A stretch of DNA of 64,000 nucleotides from Jaapia argillacea MUCL 33604. Its lineage: Eukaryota > Basidiomycota > Agaricomycetes > Jaapiales > Jaapiaceae. Where the stretch lies: NCBI GenBank assembly GCA_000697665.1, contig KL197711.1:196104-260103 (forward strand), in the 5' to 3' direction. A program made the translations under genes and the position numbers. The notes under the pieces were generated by a model that saw nothing but the letters and a program-made list of their open reading frames with translations, did no database searches and had not been told where the DNA came from. Below, piece after piece: positions 45,100 to 57,020 of the stretch. Every line of letters starts with the position of its first letter. Within the stretch, counting starts at the first letter, position 1.

Positions 45100-46330
45100 C
45101 AAGGTACGCCGCATTAGTTATGAGGGTCTGTCTTATGACACTGAATCCATGTGGGTGTAGTGCGCCAGTCTCACTGTCATTTTGTATTCAGTTGAGCGGG
45201 AGTAGTCACGTATCTTCCATAACGTTGCCAAATTCTCGTCGGTGGTTATTGCCGCCAACTATTATGACCTGAACAGGTCGTCCCTCGTTCCAATATAAGC
45301 CCGTCGTTGCGACGGGAGATACTAGGGTCGGTCGAACCCAATCTCGTGAGCCCTGTCAGTTCCTATTCTCCTTCTCCTGCGAGCTAACGATTATACCTGG
45401 CCGGATTATCAAGCATCTCCTAAGCGTGTTAGTTGTTATATTGCCTCCCCTTAACACACCAGTGAGACCCCTTTTCACCACCTGTCGCCACAGCCTGACT
45501 GACAGTGTCACCTCACACCTGCGATAAGTTACATATTTTGACTGCCCCTACTGCCGTTCTCTTACAGCGCTTTTCATAATTATGCGGAATCTGCGTTTTC
45601 TTCTTCTCTCCTTTCATGAGTCGGAGTCCGCAGCCGACGTTTTTCCGAAGCTCTGGGCCTCAAGACTTTGATGGATATCGTGTGGCATGTCGGACTTGTC
45701 CGAACCCTCTGGAGAGAGGAATAGCGCTGTAATTTCACTCAGGAGCATCTTAGCGCATCTTTTACATCTACAGATGGTAGAACTGACTCTTGGAGACCGA
45801 CTACGCATTTCAGAATGATATGAATTTGTCAATGGGCGCCTTGTATGCGGCGGGAACCATTCTGCATTCATCTGCCACAGTCGCCCAAATTGGCGACATG
45901 TGTCAAGTATTGGTCCCTGGGACATTGTTGGGAGACATTCTGGGGCTCATCCCACGGTCCTGCTGGTGGCTGAGAGCAAAACGAGGTTTCAAGTTTTCCG
46001 CGTGGTTCTGAAACGAGCTGTAACCCCACTAGCTACCATCAAACCTTCCAAAGGGACGGCGACCGACATTACTCCCCTTCAGAACGGATGCTTTCCCATT
46101 AGGGCGGGCCTTACCGTGCGCGCCACCCACATGTCCGAATGGGTTCCAGCTCATTAGCAACCTTGTTTGCCTTGTTGTACTGTAGCTATGTGTCGCCCCA
46201 AGGGAGCGGTGTACCAGTGTTGTACCATCCTTCCGAGGATGGGCGCTTACCTACGTGGCACGTTGTGCACAGTGGGGATTCGAGTGGTCGAGAAATGCTG
46301 TGTCTACGGCACGGATGGCATCGGTAGCTT
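45100..46330 (+). pseudogene. Decayed fourth copy of the 8-Cys peptide unit
   Basis: The promoter block (CTTCCATAACGTTGCCAAAT), an ATATAAGCCCGTCG box region at 45293, and a leader sequence parallel to copy 3 are recognisable at 45200-45500. Fragments around 46070-46240 still resemble the mature part. No continuous reading frame remains, so the copy is broken at several places, and extra sequence separates the leader from the mature-like part. It is the third unit of the plus-strand tandem array. Confidence 0.55.
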
Positions 46331-46542
46331 AGTCTGATGGAATATGAACATAGATTGCCTATCTAGAGTTTGCATAGCCAACCAACTTCCTTTAGCGAAG
46401 TGACACCTATCGCATCCTCAGCATTTCTGTCTTTGTCGCTCTTGTGCCTTCGAATCTCGTCAAGCGGGGTAACTGATGAAACGAAATTACAACGATTGTG
46501 GTACCCATGAGCAATTGCAGTACATAGGCTCCTCACGCAACC

Positions 46543-46550
46543 TATAAAAA
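46543..46550 (+). promoter_or_regulatory. TATA box of the ArsB-like transporter
   Basis: TATAAAAA about 150 bp upstream of the chosen ATG at 46702. The intervening leader is AT-mixed and has no other strong start. Confidence 0.5.
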
Positions 46551-46701
46551 GCTGAAGTGGCGTACGAGGCAGTGCATATTAAGGCTGTACGGTACATGCG
46601 CCTAACCGAGTGACATTTTAAAATTACTCCTTGCATTGTCGCTCCATTTACTTTCTGCTCTGGCCTACCGTTACCTCTACCCCTACGCTCCCAAACCTGC
46701 G

Positions 46702-48406
46702 ATGTCCGAAATCACAGGATATTCTATCACGACGCTGGTCATTTTCATCCTCTCCATCATCTTCGTGATCCATCCCATCTCGATACCCACGTTCCGACTT
46801 GCGCCACGTATACCCCTGAACCTCACCACAGCCCCCATCCTTGCGATCGCCATCCTATGGGCTGCCCAATGTCTAAACCCGACAGTTATCCGGGATGGAA
46901 TCGTTGGTACGGATGGAGTGAAGCCCTACAATATCCTCATCCTCTTCTTTTCCTTGGCGTACATGGCCATTACTCTTGACATCACAGGTATCTTGCAGGC
47001 AGCCGCGTTTTGGGTTAGTAACCGTGGAGGTTCCAATGGATGGAAACTCTATTTCTACTTCTACCTCATGTTGACGATGCTAAGCGTGTTGCTCGGGAAC
47101 GACCCGGTCATTCTCTCAGGCACCGCTTTCCTCGTTTACTACACCAAGGTTGCAGGGCTTGAACCCATACCGTGGCTCATCTCTGAGTTCGCAGCGGCCA
47201 ATACGGCCAGTATGGTTTTGTTCGTTGGGAATCCCACCAATGTACGTTGCCACATCAGTTCTCGACACAGATTCCATGTCAATCATGCCGCATTGCCCTG
47301 CATAGGTTGTTATTTGTGAAGGCTTCAGTGTTAACAACGCTGCCTTCACCGCCTATACCATCCTCCCATTCATCGCATGCAATGTCGTGTGTTTCATCGC
47401 TCTGGCGGCTCAGTTCCACGATCGGAAACATCTTCCACGGAAACTGCAAGTGACAACCGACCTTGATCCGCACTCCGTTTTGCTTGATCCAAAGGGTGCT
47501 TGGGTGGGCAGCATCCTGCTGGGATCCTGCCTCATTGTCGCCATCATTGTCAGCTTCTTCAAAATCGACGTGTGGAAGATCACTTTGCCATTTGCTGTGA
47601 CAAAGCTGATATTCGACTTTGCATGGGATCATTACCGTTTTGTCAATAAGATTCCTATGCATGGGCGGGACCTTCCTCAGACCCCTGTCGATGGTTTATC
47701 ACCCGATGAGCAAGTGATGATGGCTGCACTCGAGAGATCATTATCGAATAATTCTCGAACTCAGACCAAGAGCATACCTTCATTACGTACACACGACCCA
47801 CCCACAGCCGAGTCCTCTCAAACCCTCACCGTTTCGCCGCCTGACAAAACTTTCGTCGATCGCCAGCGATCCCGCCTAACATCATTCCGTTCGCGCCACC
47901 AAGCCCACTTCCCTACATTCCTCACTGCACTCCCCCGCCTCCCTTTCGCCTTGGTCCCCTTCGCATTCTCCCAATTCATTCTCATCGAAGCCCTCTCTCA
48001 CCAGGGCTGGATAAACGTCTTCGCCTCCTGGTTGGTCCACGTCACCCACCGCCAAATGTACCCAGTCATCTGGGTGATGGGCGTAATTGGCGTCATCATG
48101 TGCAACATATCTGGAACCAATATCGGCGCTACTATCCTCCTCACGAAAGTCGCGCGTGCTGCGGTACTCCCAGATCATACGTTTAGGGCAGCTGCGATTG
48201 CTTTGGCGGTTGCGAGTAACATCGGAGCTGTCAGTTTTACGTTTTCAGCGAGTTTGGCGGGTTTGCTCTGGAGGGCGATCCTGAAGCAGAAGGGCATATT
48301 TGTGAAGCAGAGGGAGTTTGCCTATTGGAATATTTTGCCGCTTCTGGTGATGACTATTGCGGGATTGGCGGTTGTGTCGGCGGAAATGGCGGTGTTATAT
48401 TATTGA
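46702..48406 (+). CDS. ArsB/NhaD-type ion transporter (arsenite permease-like)
   Basis: Two exons: 46702-47241 and 47306-48406, around a 64-bp GTACGT...CATAG intron. The start is the first ATG in frame (MSEITGYSITTLVIF); upstream codons contain no ATG. About eleven to twelve hydrophobic segments. Diagnostic blocks of the ion transporter superfamily are LDITGILQAAAFW, VLLGNDPVILSGTAFLVYY, FAAANTASMVLFVGNPTNVV and, in the second half, IMCNISGTNIGATILLTKV with AAAIALAVASNIGAVSFTFS, two inverted half-repeats. A hydrophilic loop of about 100 residues (SLSNNSRTQTKS...) separates the halves. Homologues export arsenite or antimonite, or exchange Na+/H+. The substrate here is unproven; no arsenate reductase or regulator lies next to it. 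Confidence 0.85.
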
Positions 48407-49196
48407 CTCTCGTTGGGCGATAGAGAGCGTTTCCTTGGTCCGAGGGCCTTCGGAGAGCGTATGTGCTGGGAGGACGTCTGGGTTGGAGTAGAAGTGTCGA
48501 TGACTCGACCAACGCCAGGCGTGGCGCCCCGCAACACCTTCACTATCGGCCCCATTCCCAGGACTAACTCAAAACGTAGGATCGCGGTGGTGCCGGGCAT
48601 ATGGCTCCCGTCAATAAGCGCCCATCTTGCTGTCCCTTGCATTATATATGCTCCACGCATGGATCACTATAAGGCTATTCGTTGCGCGGTTCCTAGCTTT
48701 CGGTTTGCTTTCTGTTATAATCATATCCCTTGTCGGCGCTGTGAATATGTACTATCACTAGAATCAGGTCTCTTTGATCATATCTTGTTCCATTCCTCTC
48801 CTGATCCTATGGTCTGCCGCTATTTGCTTGATTCTGTGCGTGATTTTCCGTGGTGTTCGCCTCATCGCCTCCTGGACCTTGCAGCGTGGCCTCGGATCTA
48901 CATCATATGCATGCATCGTGAGTAGGCCTGAGAAAGGCATATCTAAGATATCTCCACATCCTATAACCACCCTGCTATAAACGGTCGCCAAGGTGGACGG
49001 GCCAAGGCCAACGAATCGGTGTTTGGTCGGTTCCAGTAGGTCTGGCAAAGTTTGAACGCAGCAACGTTGGCGCCTTCTTACCGTGACCTCCGGGATTAAG
49101 CACCAGCAGGCGCCTAATACTCTGTGCTTACACTCCCAGGCCACGCAGCATGCTCTTGAACTATTCTAACTCTGCTTCACTTTCACCACTTCCACG
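48407..49196. other. Intergenic region with a possible membrane-protein remnant
   Basis: Two hydrophobic segments in one frame, HAWITIRLFVARFLAFGLLS (from 48651) and SCSIPLLILWSAAICLILCV (from 48783), are separated by one in-frame TAG. The second ends at a good GTGAGT donor near 48918. TATATA lies immediately before the first ATG, too close to serve it. It could be a small membrane gene with unplaced exons, or a remnant. Confidence 0.3.
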
Positions 49197-51509
49197 ATGA
49201 ACGTTAGAGAGTCCATGGTGTTTTCCCTCGAGCCGCGCAGTGGTCGCGACGTTGCCGAATGGCGAATGCCTCCAAGGATTCCTGCACCAAGGTGATTTGT
49301 CGTTTGATCTTATTCCACCCCCATCTATGATTTCGCGGACCTTCCTGTTGTTGTGTTCATGCATGTTAATCTCGCGGGCAGAACGATCTAACGGTGTGCA
49401 AGTGTATGCAGGCATCGACATGCAGCACCATCTGGTCCATGGCCGTGGATGGATCTCCGGTCCGATTTTTTTCAATTGGCTCAACCACCTCAAGCACAAC
49501 CAGTCGATACTTCATGGCCAGGATACCCACAAAACCTGTTCCCTAATTGGACCCCCGACCAGACGAGGAGGGGCAAAATCACTGGGCCACTTGGACCACC
49601 GCAGACCGGAGTGTCGTCGATTTATAAAGTGGATGTTTTGCTCGATGGGAGTTTTTCAGATCATGAGCAATTTTGGGTGAAGGATAATGACGAGCATTTT
49701 TGGGAGGATATGCAGAAGCAGGTGAGTGCTGGCCCGTGATCGGATTGGATGTGTGATTGAATGTATTGTCGGCCTTGTTAGCGTCCAAAGATGAGGGTTC
49801 GGTCGCTATTCGTGGATAATATGACGTTGCCTGTGCTGCAGATGTTGGGAACCAAGTGAGTGTACATCATACTTCCATCGTCAAGTACTATAATTTCGGT
49901 ATTCTTAGATACAATGTCGAACCGTTTTTCTTCACGTCTTCGCTGAATTGGATTCCTTCTCGATACCGGGAGGAAGTTGTGCCTGGCAAGAGCGATCGTA
50001 AGCCAACACTGACATTCATCGATGAAACCTCATTCTAAACGTTTTGATAGACATCACGATCACTTTGACTTTCATACGCACAATCCAAAACCCCCTCACG
50101 CGTCCACCAACCCCAACCCCATCCACGGAAACGTTACCCCGGTTGAGAGATAGACCTAATACCATACCCGTCTTCGGTTTGTCCGCCTTCATCTTGGTAC
50201 TCTTGAGTGCCCCTAATCGTCACTCATCCAGTTGACAACCAAATCATTGATACCCAAGCCCCGTTGTCCCTTAGCTCCAGTATGACACCCCATTTATCCT
50301 TATCGCACTCGTTAAACTGACAGTCTTGTTCACCAGCTGGGAACATCCTCCTCTTGGATCTTCTCGCCATCCACCTGGTCCGCAATCCGGACTCTAGTAC
50401 GATTCTTTCCTACCACCCGGACGCGGTTTGGCAGACGACTTCTGCGAGGAGGTTGCATTCTTTGGTGCAAGGAGTGAGTCAGAGTGTATATTGGCAGAAG
50501 ATCTTCGCCAAATCAGACGACCCGACCTTCGTCTTGCTGGCAATTCTATGGTATGCATGTTACGCTTGGGATGAGGCCCTCGAAGTATTATATTTGCATA
50601 TAAACTGGATGGTGAGTGCTGCCGGTCTGTCAAGTTTGACACTCACATTTCTAACGAGAGCATACCCGAGATTAGGAATCTCGAGTGATATCTACGAATG
50701 ACATGCAACTAGTACGGGAACTCCACATTATCGAAGCTCATCTATTGCATTATGCTTCACTTCTTAACGACTTTCACAAATCTGTTACGTTCGTCCTTCA
50801 AACTCCAAATCCCGCCATGGATGCGCCGGCTTATGATCCCGAAACGCGTGAAACCTCCCATACGTTGATGAAAACCGAATGTGAGAATCTGCTGTCGGAG
50901 ATCGACAGGTTGGAACGGAGTAGAGTCATGCAGAGTAGCCGCCTCAAGAACGTTATGAATCTTGTAAGTTGACGCATTGTCTTGGACTTTGTCATCTGGT
51001 TTATCGTTCCCCTTAGGCCTTTGCTACAGTGAATATAGAAGATAGTAAAGATATGCGAAGGCTGACCGAAGCTACCGTTCGGGACTCAGCCGCCATGAAG
51101 CAGGTCAGTCATTTTGCTCATAATCCTCCAGCTCTGTTGACGATCCGGATGGACTTGATAGATCTCATACCTTACCATGATATTCATTCCGGCAAGCTTT
51201 GCAGCCGTGCGTGATTCTGGCACCCTAATCTGTGATTGGTACTAACTACCTCTCTCCCCTCAGGGCGTATTCGGCATGAATGTCAGGGAAATCAATCCTG
51301 GAACAAACGGGACGTTGATCCACTACGTTGAGACGAGCATCATCCTCACGGCCTTGACGGTATGGATTATCGTGGCCTTGCAGAAGAACAGTCCTTTCCA
51401 CGTGGAGGGGGAGGAAATGGGCTTTTGGACTCGCCTCATGTGGCCAATCGCCTATTTTCGGCGACGGTGGCAGAAAATGCGACGCCCTATACCCAAGAAC
51501 CCTGCCTGA
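49197..51509 (+). CDS. CorA-like Mg2+ transporter family protein (copy 1)
   Basis: Eleven exons: 49197-49291, 49412-49721, 49782-49855, 49909-49997, 50051-50176, 50232-50279, 50337-50611, 50676-50964, 51017-51103, 51162-51206 and 51264-51509. The N-terminal half has WPWMDLRSDFFQ, YNVEPFFFTSSLNWIPSRY and HITITLTFIRT. The core is LLDLLAIHLVR, QSVYWQKIFAKSDDPTFVLL, a helical coiled stalk (LMKTECENLLSEIDRLERSR, then MQSSRLKNVMNL) and SAAMKQISYLTMIFIPASFAA, forming membrane helix 1. It is followed by the GMN pore signature (GVFGMNV) and helix 2 (SIILTALTVWIIVAL). This is the two-helix CorA topology. The family is expanded in Agaricomycetes. It probably works as an oligomer moving divalent cations; selectivity is not provable from sequence. 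Confidence 0.85.
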
Positions 51510-52413
51510 TATACCACGACATACCTATTGGGCTTGATCTCCATTGATCAATCTGGATCATTCCGACTAGGATCTGCGAAATTTCGACATTTGGATATTT
51601 ATATCTCATTTACACGAGGGATCTTCACTCTGGCATATGGCACATCGGGTACATATATATTGCTCGTGTCAATTTAGCTTTGGGGACTTTGTTGGGCATT
51701 CAATACTTCAAATCTTCGTCGCGCACTTCCTTCAGACTTCCTTTGCGTTCAGTCGTTCCAATCGTGTTTAAGTATTGGATCTCGGACTGGGACCTTGCCT
51801 CAACCCAGCCTCCCAGGAATTTCTACAGCTATCTCTCTCATCCGACTGCTTCTCGGTGCGATGATCCACGAGCTCATCATACAAGGAAAGCCCGAGAGTC
51901 ACTTGAGCATCGAAATCTTCTTTCAAGGTACGTCCCGTTACTACTATATTCTTAGTTGGATGGTTGGCTCTACATGCCGCTCAAAGCTCTCTCTAGCTTT
52001 CATCTCAACACGACCACTCATTGCAATGATCATCTCCATACCCATTTTCAGCCGAACCCAGAAACGGGAGGCTTTTGCTCGCCAATAATATGGGACTTAC
52101 CCGCCACTCTTGGCGGACTGAACCGGCGGCTCCCACAAACGTGGTCTGAGATAGAATGCTGTGGCCTCAAGGATGACGCGTGACGCCTGCCAAAGCGAAC
52201 AACAGACCAGACTAGAAGCCGCTTTACGCCTCGCGTTGATATCGGTGGTCATCTAGCTCATAACTTCTTCTATCCCGTGCAGCCAAGAAGTCTGCGGCGC
52301 TGATGTCGTGCCGCGAACCTAAGGTTGGGCGCCTCAATGAAGCGCTCGTACTATCGATATAAGCATGCGAGAATCGCAACCATTCACTCCGCCCCCAAGC
52401 CCTTCTCAGCCAT
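51510..52413. other. Spacer between the two CorA-like genes
   Basis: About 900 bp. An open frame near 51795-52088 has a potential donor (CAAGGTACGT at 51926) but no recognisable domain. No gene is supported. Confidence 0.35.
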
Positions 52414-54813
52414 ATGGATACTGATACGTCCTCTCTTCCATACCATGTTCCGGCTGACTTGCCTGGATTCGAAGTAACACCGCCCAGAATACCGCCCCCA
52501 AAGTCAGTGTCACTCTTCCTTCAAAGGTTTGCCATACTCAAGATATGCCTTGTGAATACCAGACATCGTCATGCTGCACCGTGCGGTCCATGGCCGTGGA
52601 TGGACCTGCAATCAGACTTCTTCAAGCCTGGCCTTGAATCTCCTGCCCCTTCGCGACAACAAACGAACTGGGAAACATACCCGCAAAATTGTTTTCCCAA
52701 TTGGACGCCGTCCCAAGCAAGACGGAGCAGAATCACCACCGGTTGTTCGGGGAACACTGAATCGACTATCTACAAAGTGGATGTGACGCAAACTGGACTA
52801 TTTGAAGGCTACTCTGACCATCGATGCCACCGAGGACAGGAAGAATCCTTCTGGGAGTCCATCCAACAGGAAGTAAGCGAAGGTCTGGTCTTTGGGCACC
52901 ATGTATACGGGAGACTAAGGGAATCTTCTCTTAGCGTCCGATGGACATTCGTCTTCGAACCTTGTTCGTTCATAACATGTCCCTACCAGTTCTCCAAATG
53001 TTGGGCACCAAGTGAGCAGGATGGAGATGATCTAGGTAACACGCACTCACCAATTACAGATACAATGTCGAACCCTTTTTCTTCTCATCCTCTCTCAATT
53101 GGATCCCTTCACGATATCAAGAATGGGATCCTCCTGGGGAGGCAGATCGTGGGGGGGATTATATCTTTCTTTGTGGATGGAGGCTCATAAGATTCACAGA
53201 TATAACCATCACCTTGACGTTCATCCGCACAAGAACGACCCAGACAGACGGAAAACCTTCCTCTCATTCTCGATCGAAAGTACAAGCCCGTTCCCGTTCC
53301 CTTTTTCTTGCAGAAGACGAGGCATTGATTGATACTCAAACTCCCCTCTTCCTCACCTCGAAGACCGGTATGTCTGTCCTACTAATAACGGTGGCCGTCC
53401 CTTCCTTACCACTATTCTGGCACTTGAAGGTGTCAGCCATCTCCAATTCGATCTCCTCGCCCTCCACCTTATCCGCAAACCCGGGTTAAACACGATTATT
53501 TCATACCACCCAGATGAGAAATGGCAGACTACTTCTGCAGATCGTCTCCGTTCCCTGGTGTGCGGAGCAAGTCAGAGTGTCTATTGGCAGAAAATTTTCG
53601 AACAATCAGACGATCCCACTTTCGTGTTGTTAGCCATACTCTGGTACGCGGTGTATGCATGGGATGAAGCGCTCTCCGTTCTGTATGAGCATATAACCTC
53701 GCTGGTGAGTGCTGATATTTACCGATGGTCGTTATTTGTTGCTCATCATCTTCATCCAATATCGTCTCCAGGAATCACGAGTGATATCGACCAACGACAT
53801 GCAGGTTGTGCGCGAGTTGCACAAAATACGGGCCCATCTACTTCACTACGAATCTCTTCTAATCGACTTCAAAAAGTCAGTCACTTTCGTCCTTGAAACT
53901 CCCAATCCCACCATGGAAGGTGGTCCATTTGAAGAGGAGCCATTCAAACAGAGAGCCAAATACTCGAAACATCTCATGCGCAGGGAATGCAATCATCTAC
54001 TCTCTGAGATCGAAAGGTTGGAGTCCAGTAGAAACAGACAAGTGTTGCGTTTGAAGAACGTTACGGACCTTGTTTGTCAAATTCTTGCATGCAGGCGGAA
54101 TTGGTACTGATTCTGCATTCAGGCGTTCGCGACCGTTAACATCGAGGACACAGCGGCAATGAAGCAGGTCCGTGAATTAATCAAGTACCGGTTCCCAACT
54201 TTCACTTATGCATCACCCACACAGATCTCATATCTGACAATGTTCTTCCTACCCGCTACTTTTGTAGCTGTACGTATCTTCTAGACTCCCAACGCTTGGA
54301 TGATGTTTATTCTCACACTATCGACAGGGCATATTCGGGATGAACGTCATCCAGCTCAACTCTGCTGAGGGTGTACGCGGAACCTTGGGCCACTACGCTG
54401 TGGCGACAGTTGCTCTGACCCTCTTCACGATCTGGATCATCGTGGCACTAGAGAGGAGCAATTTCGTCCATGGGAGGGGACGCGAAAAGAGTATATGGAT
54501 CCGGCTGTGGTGGCCGATCCTATATTTGAGTCGGCGGCTCTCTCAAGGAGATGACCATACGAAGGGACCACAGATTGGGGCCGATCCTTGTTTTTCCAAC
54601 GCGAGCAACAGCGATGTCGATGACAAAGGAGTGGAGCTTTCGTCGACGACACAGTTGGCTACATTTCGCGCTAGTATTGGAACCACAAGCTCCAGAGCCA
54701 CTATAACATCATCCATCGCCCGTCCACGAACGGGGGAAGAAGTTCCAGGGCATCGACAGGGCACTATCGAGCAGTCCTATTTGATGACACCACCGCTGGC
54801 AGCAGCTGTGTAG
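52414..54813 (+). CDS. CorA-like Mg2+ transporter family protein (copy 2)
   Basis: Tandem paralogue of 49197-51509. Ten exons: 52414-52502, 52563-52872, 52935-53011, 53060-53148, 53200-53367, 53430-53704, 53772-54071, 54123-54167, 54225-54269 and 54328-54813. Matching blocks are WPWMDLQSDFFK, YNVEPFFFSSSLNWIPSRY, DLLALHLIRK, QSVYWQKIFEQSDDPTFVLL, AAMKQISYLTMFFLPATFVA and GIFGMNV. Compared with copy 1, the exon before the first membrane helix is 42 nt shorter (ATVNIEDTAAMKQ), so 14 residues of the stalk helix are missing in frame. The C-terminal tail is longer (about 90 extra residues, Ser/Thr-rich). The first intron (52503-52562, 60 bp) is stop-free. The fourth uses a weak GTGGGG donor. Confidence 0.82.
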
Positions 54814-55459
54814 TTAGGGTCACATCAGATGGTTGGCTTTCACCGCAACTTCGGTTCTTTCGGGTATTAGGAAATAGACACGGGGGCTAGGATAGATCCC
54901 TGTAAACGTCGTAGGGACATTGTTCGGTAGTGGTGTAAAACCACTGTTCAATAGATTATGAATTGACCTGGTTTCTGATCAGAAGGATGGCGGTGTACCT
55001 TCTGATGCACTTCGCCAGATCATATCCAGAGCATGATTCCCTACAAAGATTTGGTGTCAAGGTTCAAGGATTCAAGGTTCAAGGTTGGTAATTCCTGGAA
55101 TAATTTGGCAGGTCGAGGCAGTGGGAAAGCGGTGAAGCTCAGAATGAATGCGATGCGATGGGAAGCGTGGCTTCATCCTATAATGGAAGCCAAACCGCAC
55201 AGCCATGACAATGTAGCTACAATGAAGAGATGGAGGGCGTAGATCATGGCTAGGCGATGACGGATATACCACCGAAACACTAATTTGCCTCTGAGCATCA
55301 CCGGCCTATATCGCAAGTTGGGAATATAAATCATAGCCCCGTGATATATTCAACATAACATACTTACCAGCTCACCTCGCACCCTCACAAAACGTCAGTG
55401 CCCGCGCTGCATTGAAATACCCCGCCTCACTTTTCCAATAGTCGTATTCAGCTGGTAAA
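54814..55459. other. Intergenic region with short CAAGGTT repeats
   Basis: Around 55055-55090 the heptamer-like CAAGGTT/CAAGGAT is repeated several times. Otherwise nothing recognised. Confidence 0.4.
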
Positions 55460-55857
55460 ATGTTACCCGAGTCTTCAGCCGTAGCTAGCGTGGGTTCACC
55501 ATCTGGTAAGGCGAAGGTCCAAAAGGTCGCCGATACCTTATCAAAAGGAGTCATTGTGACCATTATCCTCCTGCTGGGTGAGCATCACAAAAAATGACTG
55601 CTCGCGGGTGGGATTTGTCGTTCATCACTGTCTCCGTAGTCTTGTTTGGACTCGTCCTCCTGGGTTTTTGTTGGGTCGCGAGGAGGTCTGGGTGGCGATG
55701 GGTTCCCCGATTACTGCGTAGTGGGACGCAGACAGACAAAGAGCAAGATATTTCATCCGAGATGACGGGATCTTGGGGTTCAAGGCAACCCAAGGAAACT
55801 TGGCCATCGAGTTCTGGCTCGACATCGACGAGAGGTGGTGGGGAGGGGAGTAGGTGA
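55460..55857 (+). CDS. Short single-pass membrane protein (mini-gene 1)
   Basis: Two exons: 55460-55577 and 55640-55857, with a 62-bp GTGAGC...CCGTAG phase-1 intron inside the membrane helix. The product is about 111 residues: a polar N-terminus (MLPESSAVASVGSPSGKAKV), one helix (GVIVTIILLLVLFGLVLLGFC), a basic WVARRSGWRWVPRLLR stop-transfer and a Ser/Gly-rich tail. There is no signal peptide, so an N-out or tail-type insertion is likely. Two similar but doubtful genes lie nearby at 56188 (+) and 57021-57327 (-). No function can be assigned; the coding call rests on the intron, the helix with basic flank and the paralogues. Confidence 0.55.
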
Positions 55858-56187
55858 CACCAACTTGTTGAGCGATCATTTCAAAAGGTTATAGGGCATT
55901 TCAGAGGCACCAGTAGCTTTCACTCATGAGCTTTGAAGTGGTGCGGATTCCCGAGTCGCATCCTATCCTAAATCGTGACGAGGAGCAACTTTGTATATCC
56001 GTCTAGCGCTCTGAATTTCTGGAAGGGTATGGCAGGTCCGGCCAGCTGGAGGAAACAAGACTTGGCGTGATACATATTGGTGTGGTACATGAGTCGTATT
56101 TGAGCAGCAGCGGAACTGGTTCATTGTTCAGAGTAGAGTTTCAAACTCCGACCGGCCCCCCCGCTCACCGTCGCGTCAACCTCCACC

Positions 56188-56489
56188 ATGGCACCATCTA
56201 ATTACACCGGATTTCCGACAGCTTTCTGGGGGCCCTGAAGGAAGGATGAACTCGACGGAGACCATTCTAACCAGGAGAGTGGCACAAGTCCACTACCCCG
56301 AGCCGCTGAGACGGCGCAACAGCACTTGGCGGGAGTAGAATCCACGACCATCGTTCAAGTTGTGTGTTCGATTTGGTTGATCATCGTGGTTCATATCTAT
56401 AGGTGAGATCAACTATTGGATTCACTCTTGTGGGATTGTTGGTATGTTGGTCGTCCACTGGAAGCTGGAAGTGTCCGGTTGGGTTGTAA
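56188..56489 (+). pseudogene. Mini-gene 2, related to mini-gene 1, with an in-frame TGA
   Basis: From ATG 56188 the frame reads MAPSNYTGFPTAFWGP, hits TGA at 56236, then continues as RKDELDGDHSNQESGTSPLP to ESTTIVQV. With a short intron at 56362-56402 it joins VRSTIGFTLVGLLVCWSSTG and ends at 56489. The helix and following WSSTGSWKCPVGL resemble mini-gene 1 (VLFGLVLLGFCWVARRSGW). The intron is only 41 bp, and an alternative donor (GTGAGATC at 56403) matches the intron start of the other two genes better. It is either a decaying copy or an artefact of my frame choice. Confidence 0.35.
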
Positions 56490-57020
56490 ATACCATCACC
56501 AACGTGCTGATCGTACATTTTACAAGGTTTTGGGAGTTTACAATCTGTACTGCGCATATTGAAAGACGGGATAAATCCTTTTTCACCAATGCACGCGGGG
56601 GTAAAGTCACTCACCAGAACTACTCAGTCGGTTCGCATTTCGCATGGTTCATCGTCTGGATCTCTCGTTCCACAATCTCAATAACCAACGGTGGCTGTCT
56701 CTCTTGTATGCCATGGCGGCAATGTTATTGTCATTTCTACGGCGCGGAATATCTTCTCCAGGTCATCCGACTAGGCTACCTCGTCGCCCACCAGCGTGGA
56801 CCCAGATGCCGCGGATGCTTCGGATAGATTCCACGAATGTCGATGTACCTCTCGCATAGGAGACCTCGGAGGTCCGCTCGGGGCTGGCGACACAGTCCGC
56901 AACCCTGCTGAGCCCGCGCCACTGAGCAATGGTGAGGTAGAGGTGACTGTCGAGGCATCGGATAGATGACAGATGTCAGGAATGACTGTACAATTGCGCC
57001 ATCATTCGTTTCCCCGAGTC
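56490..57020. other. Intergenic, nothing supported
   Basis: Open frames across 56444-57045 on both strands have no family resemblance and no splice pattern that I trust. Confidence 0.35.

Noticed and set aside
49240-49680. 146-codon plus-strand frame overlapping CorA copy 1
   Set aside because: Different phase from the conserved WPWMDLRSDFF frame; no similarity in copy 2.
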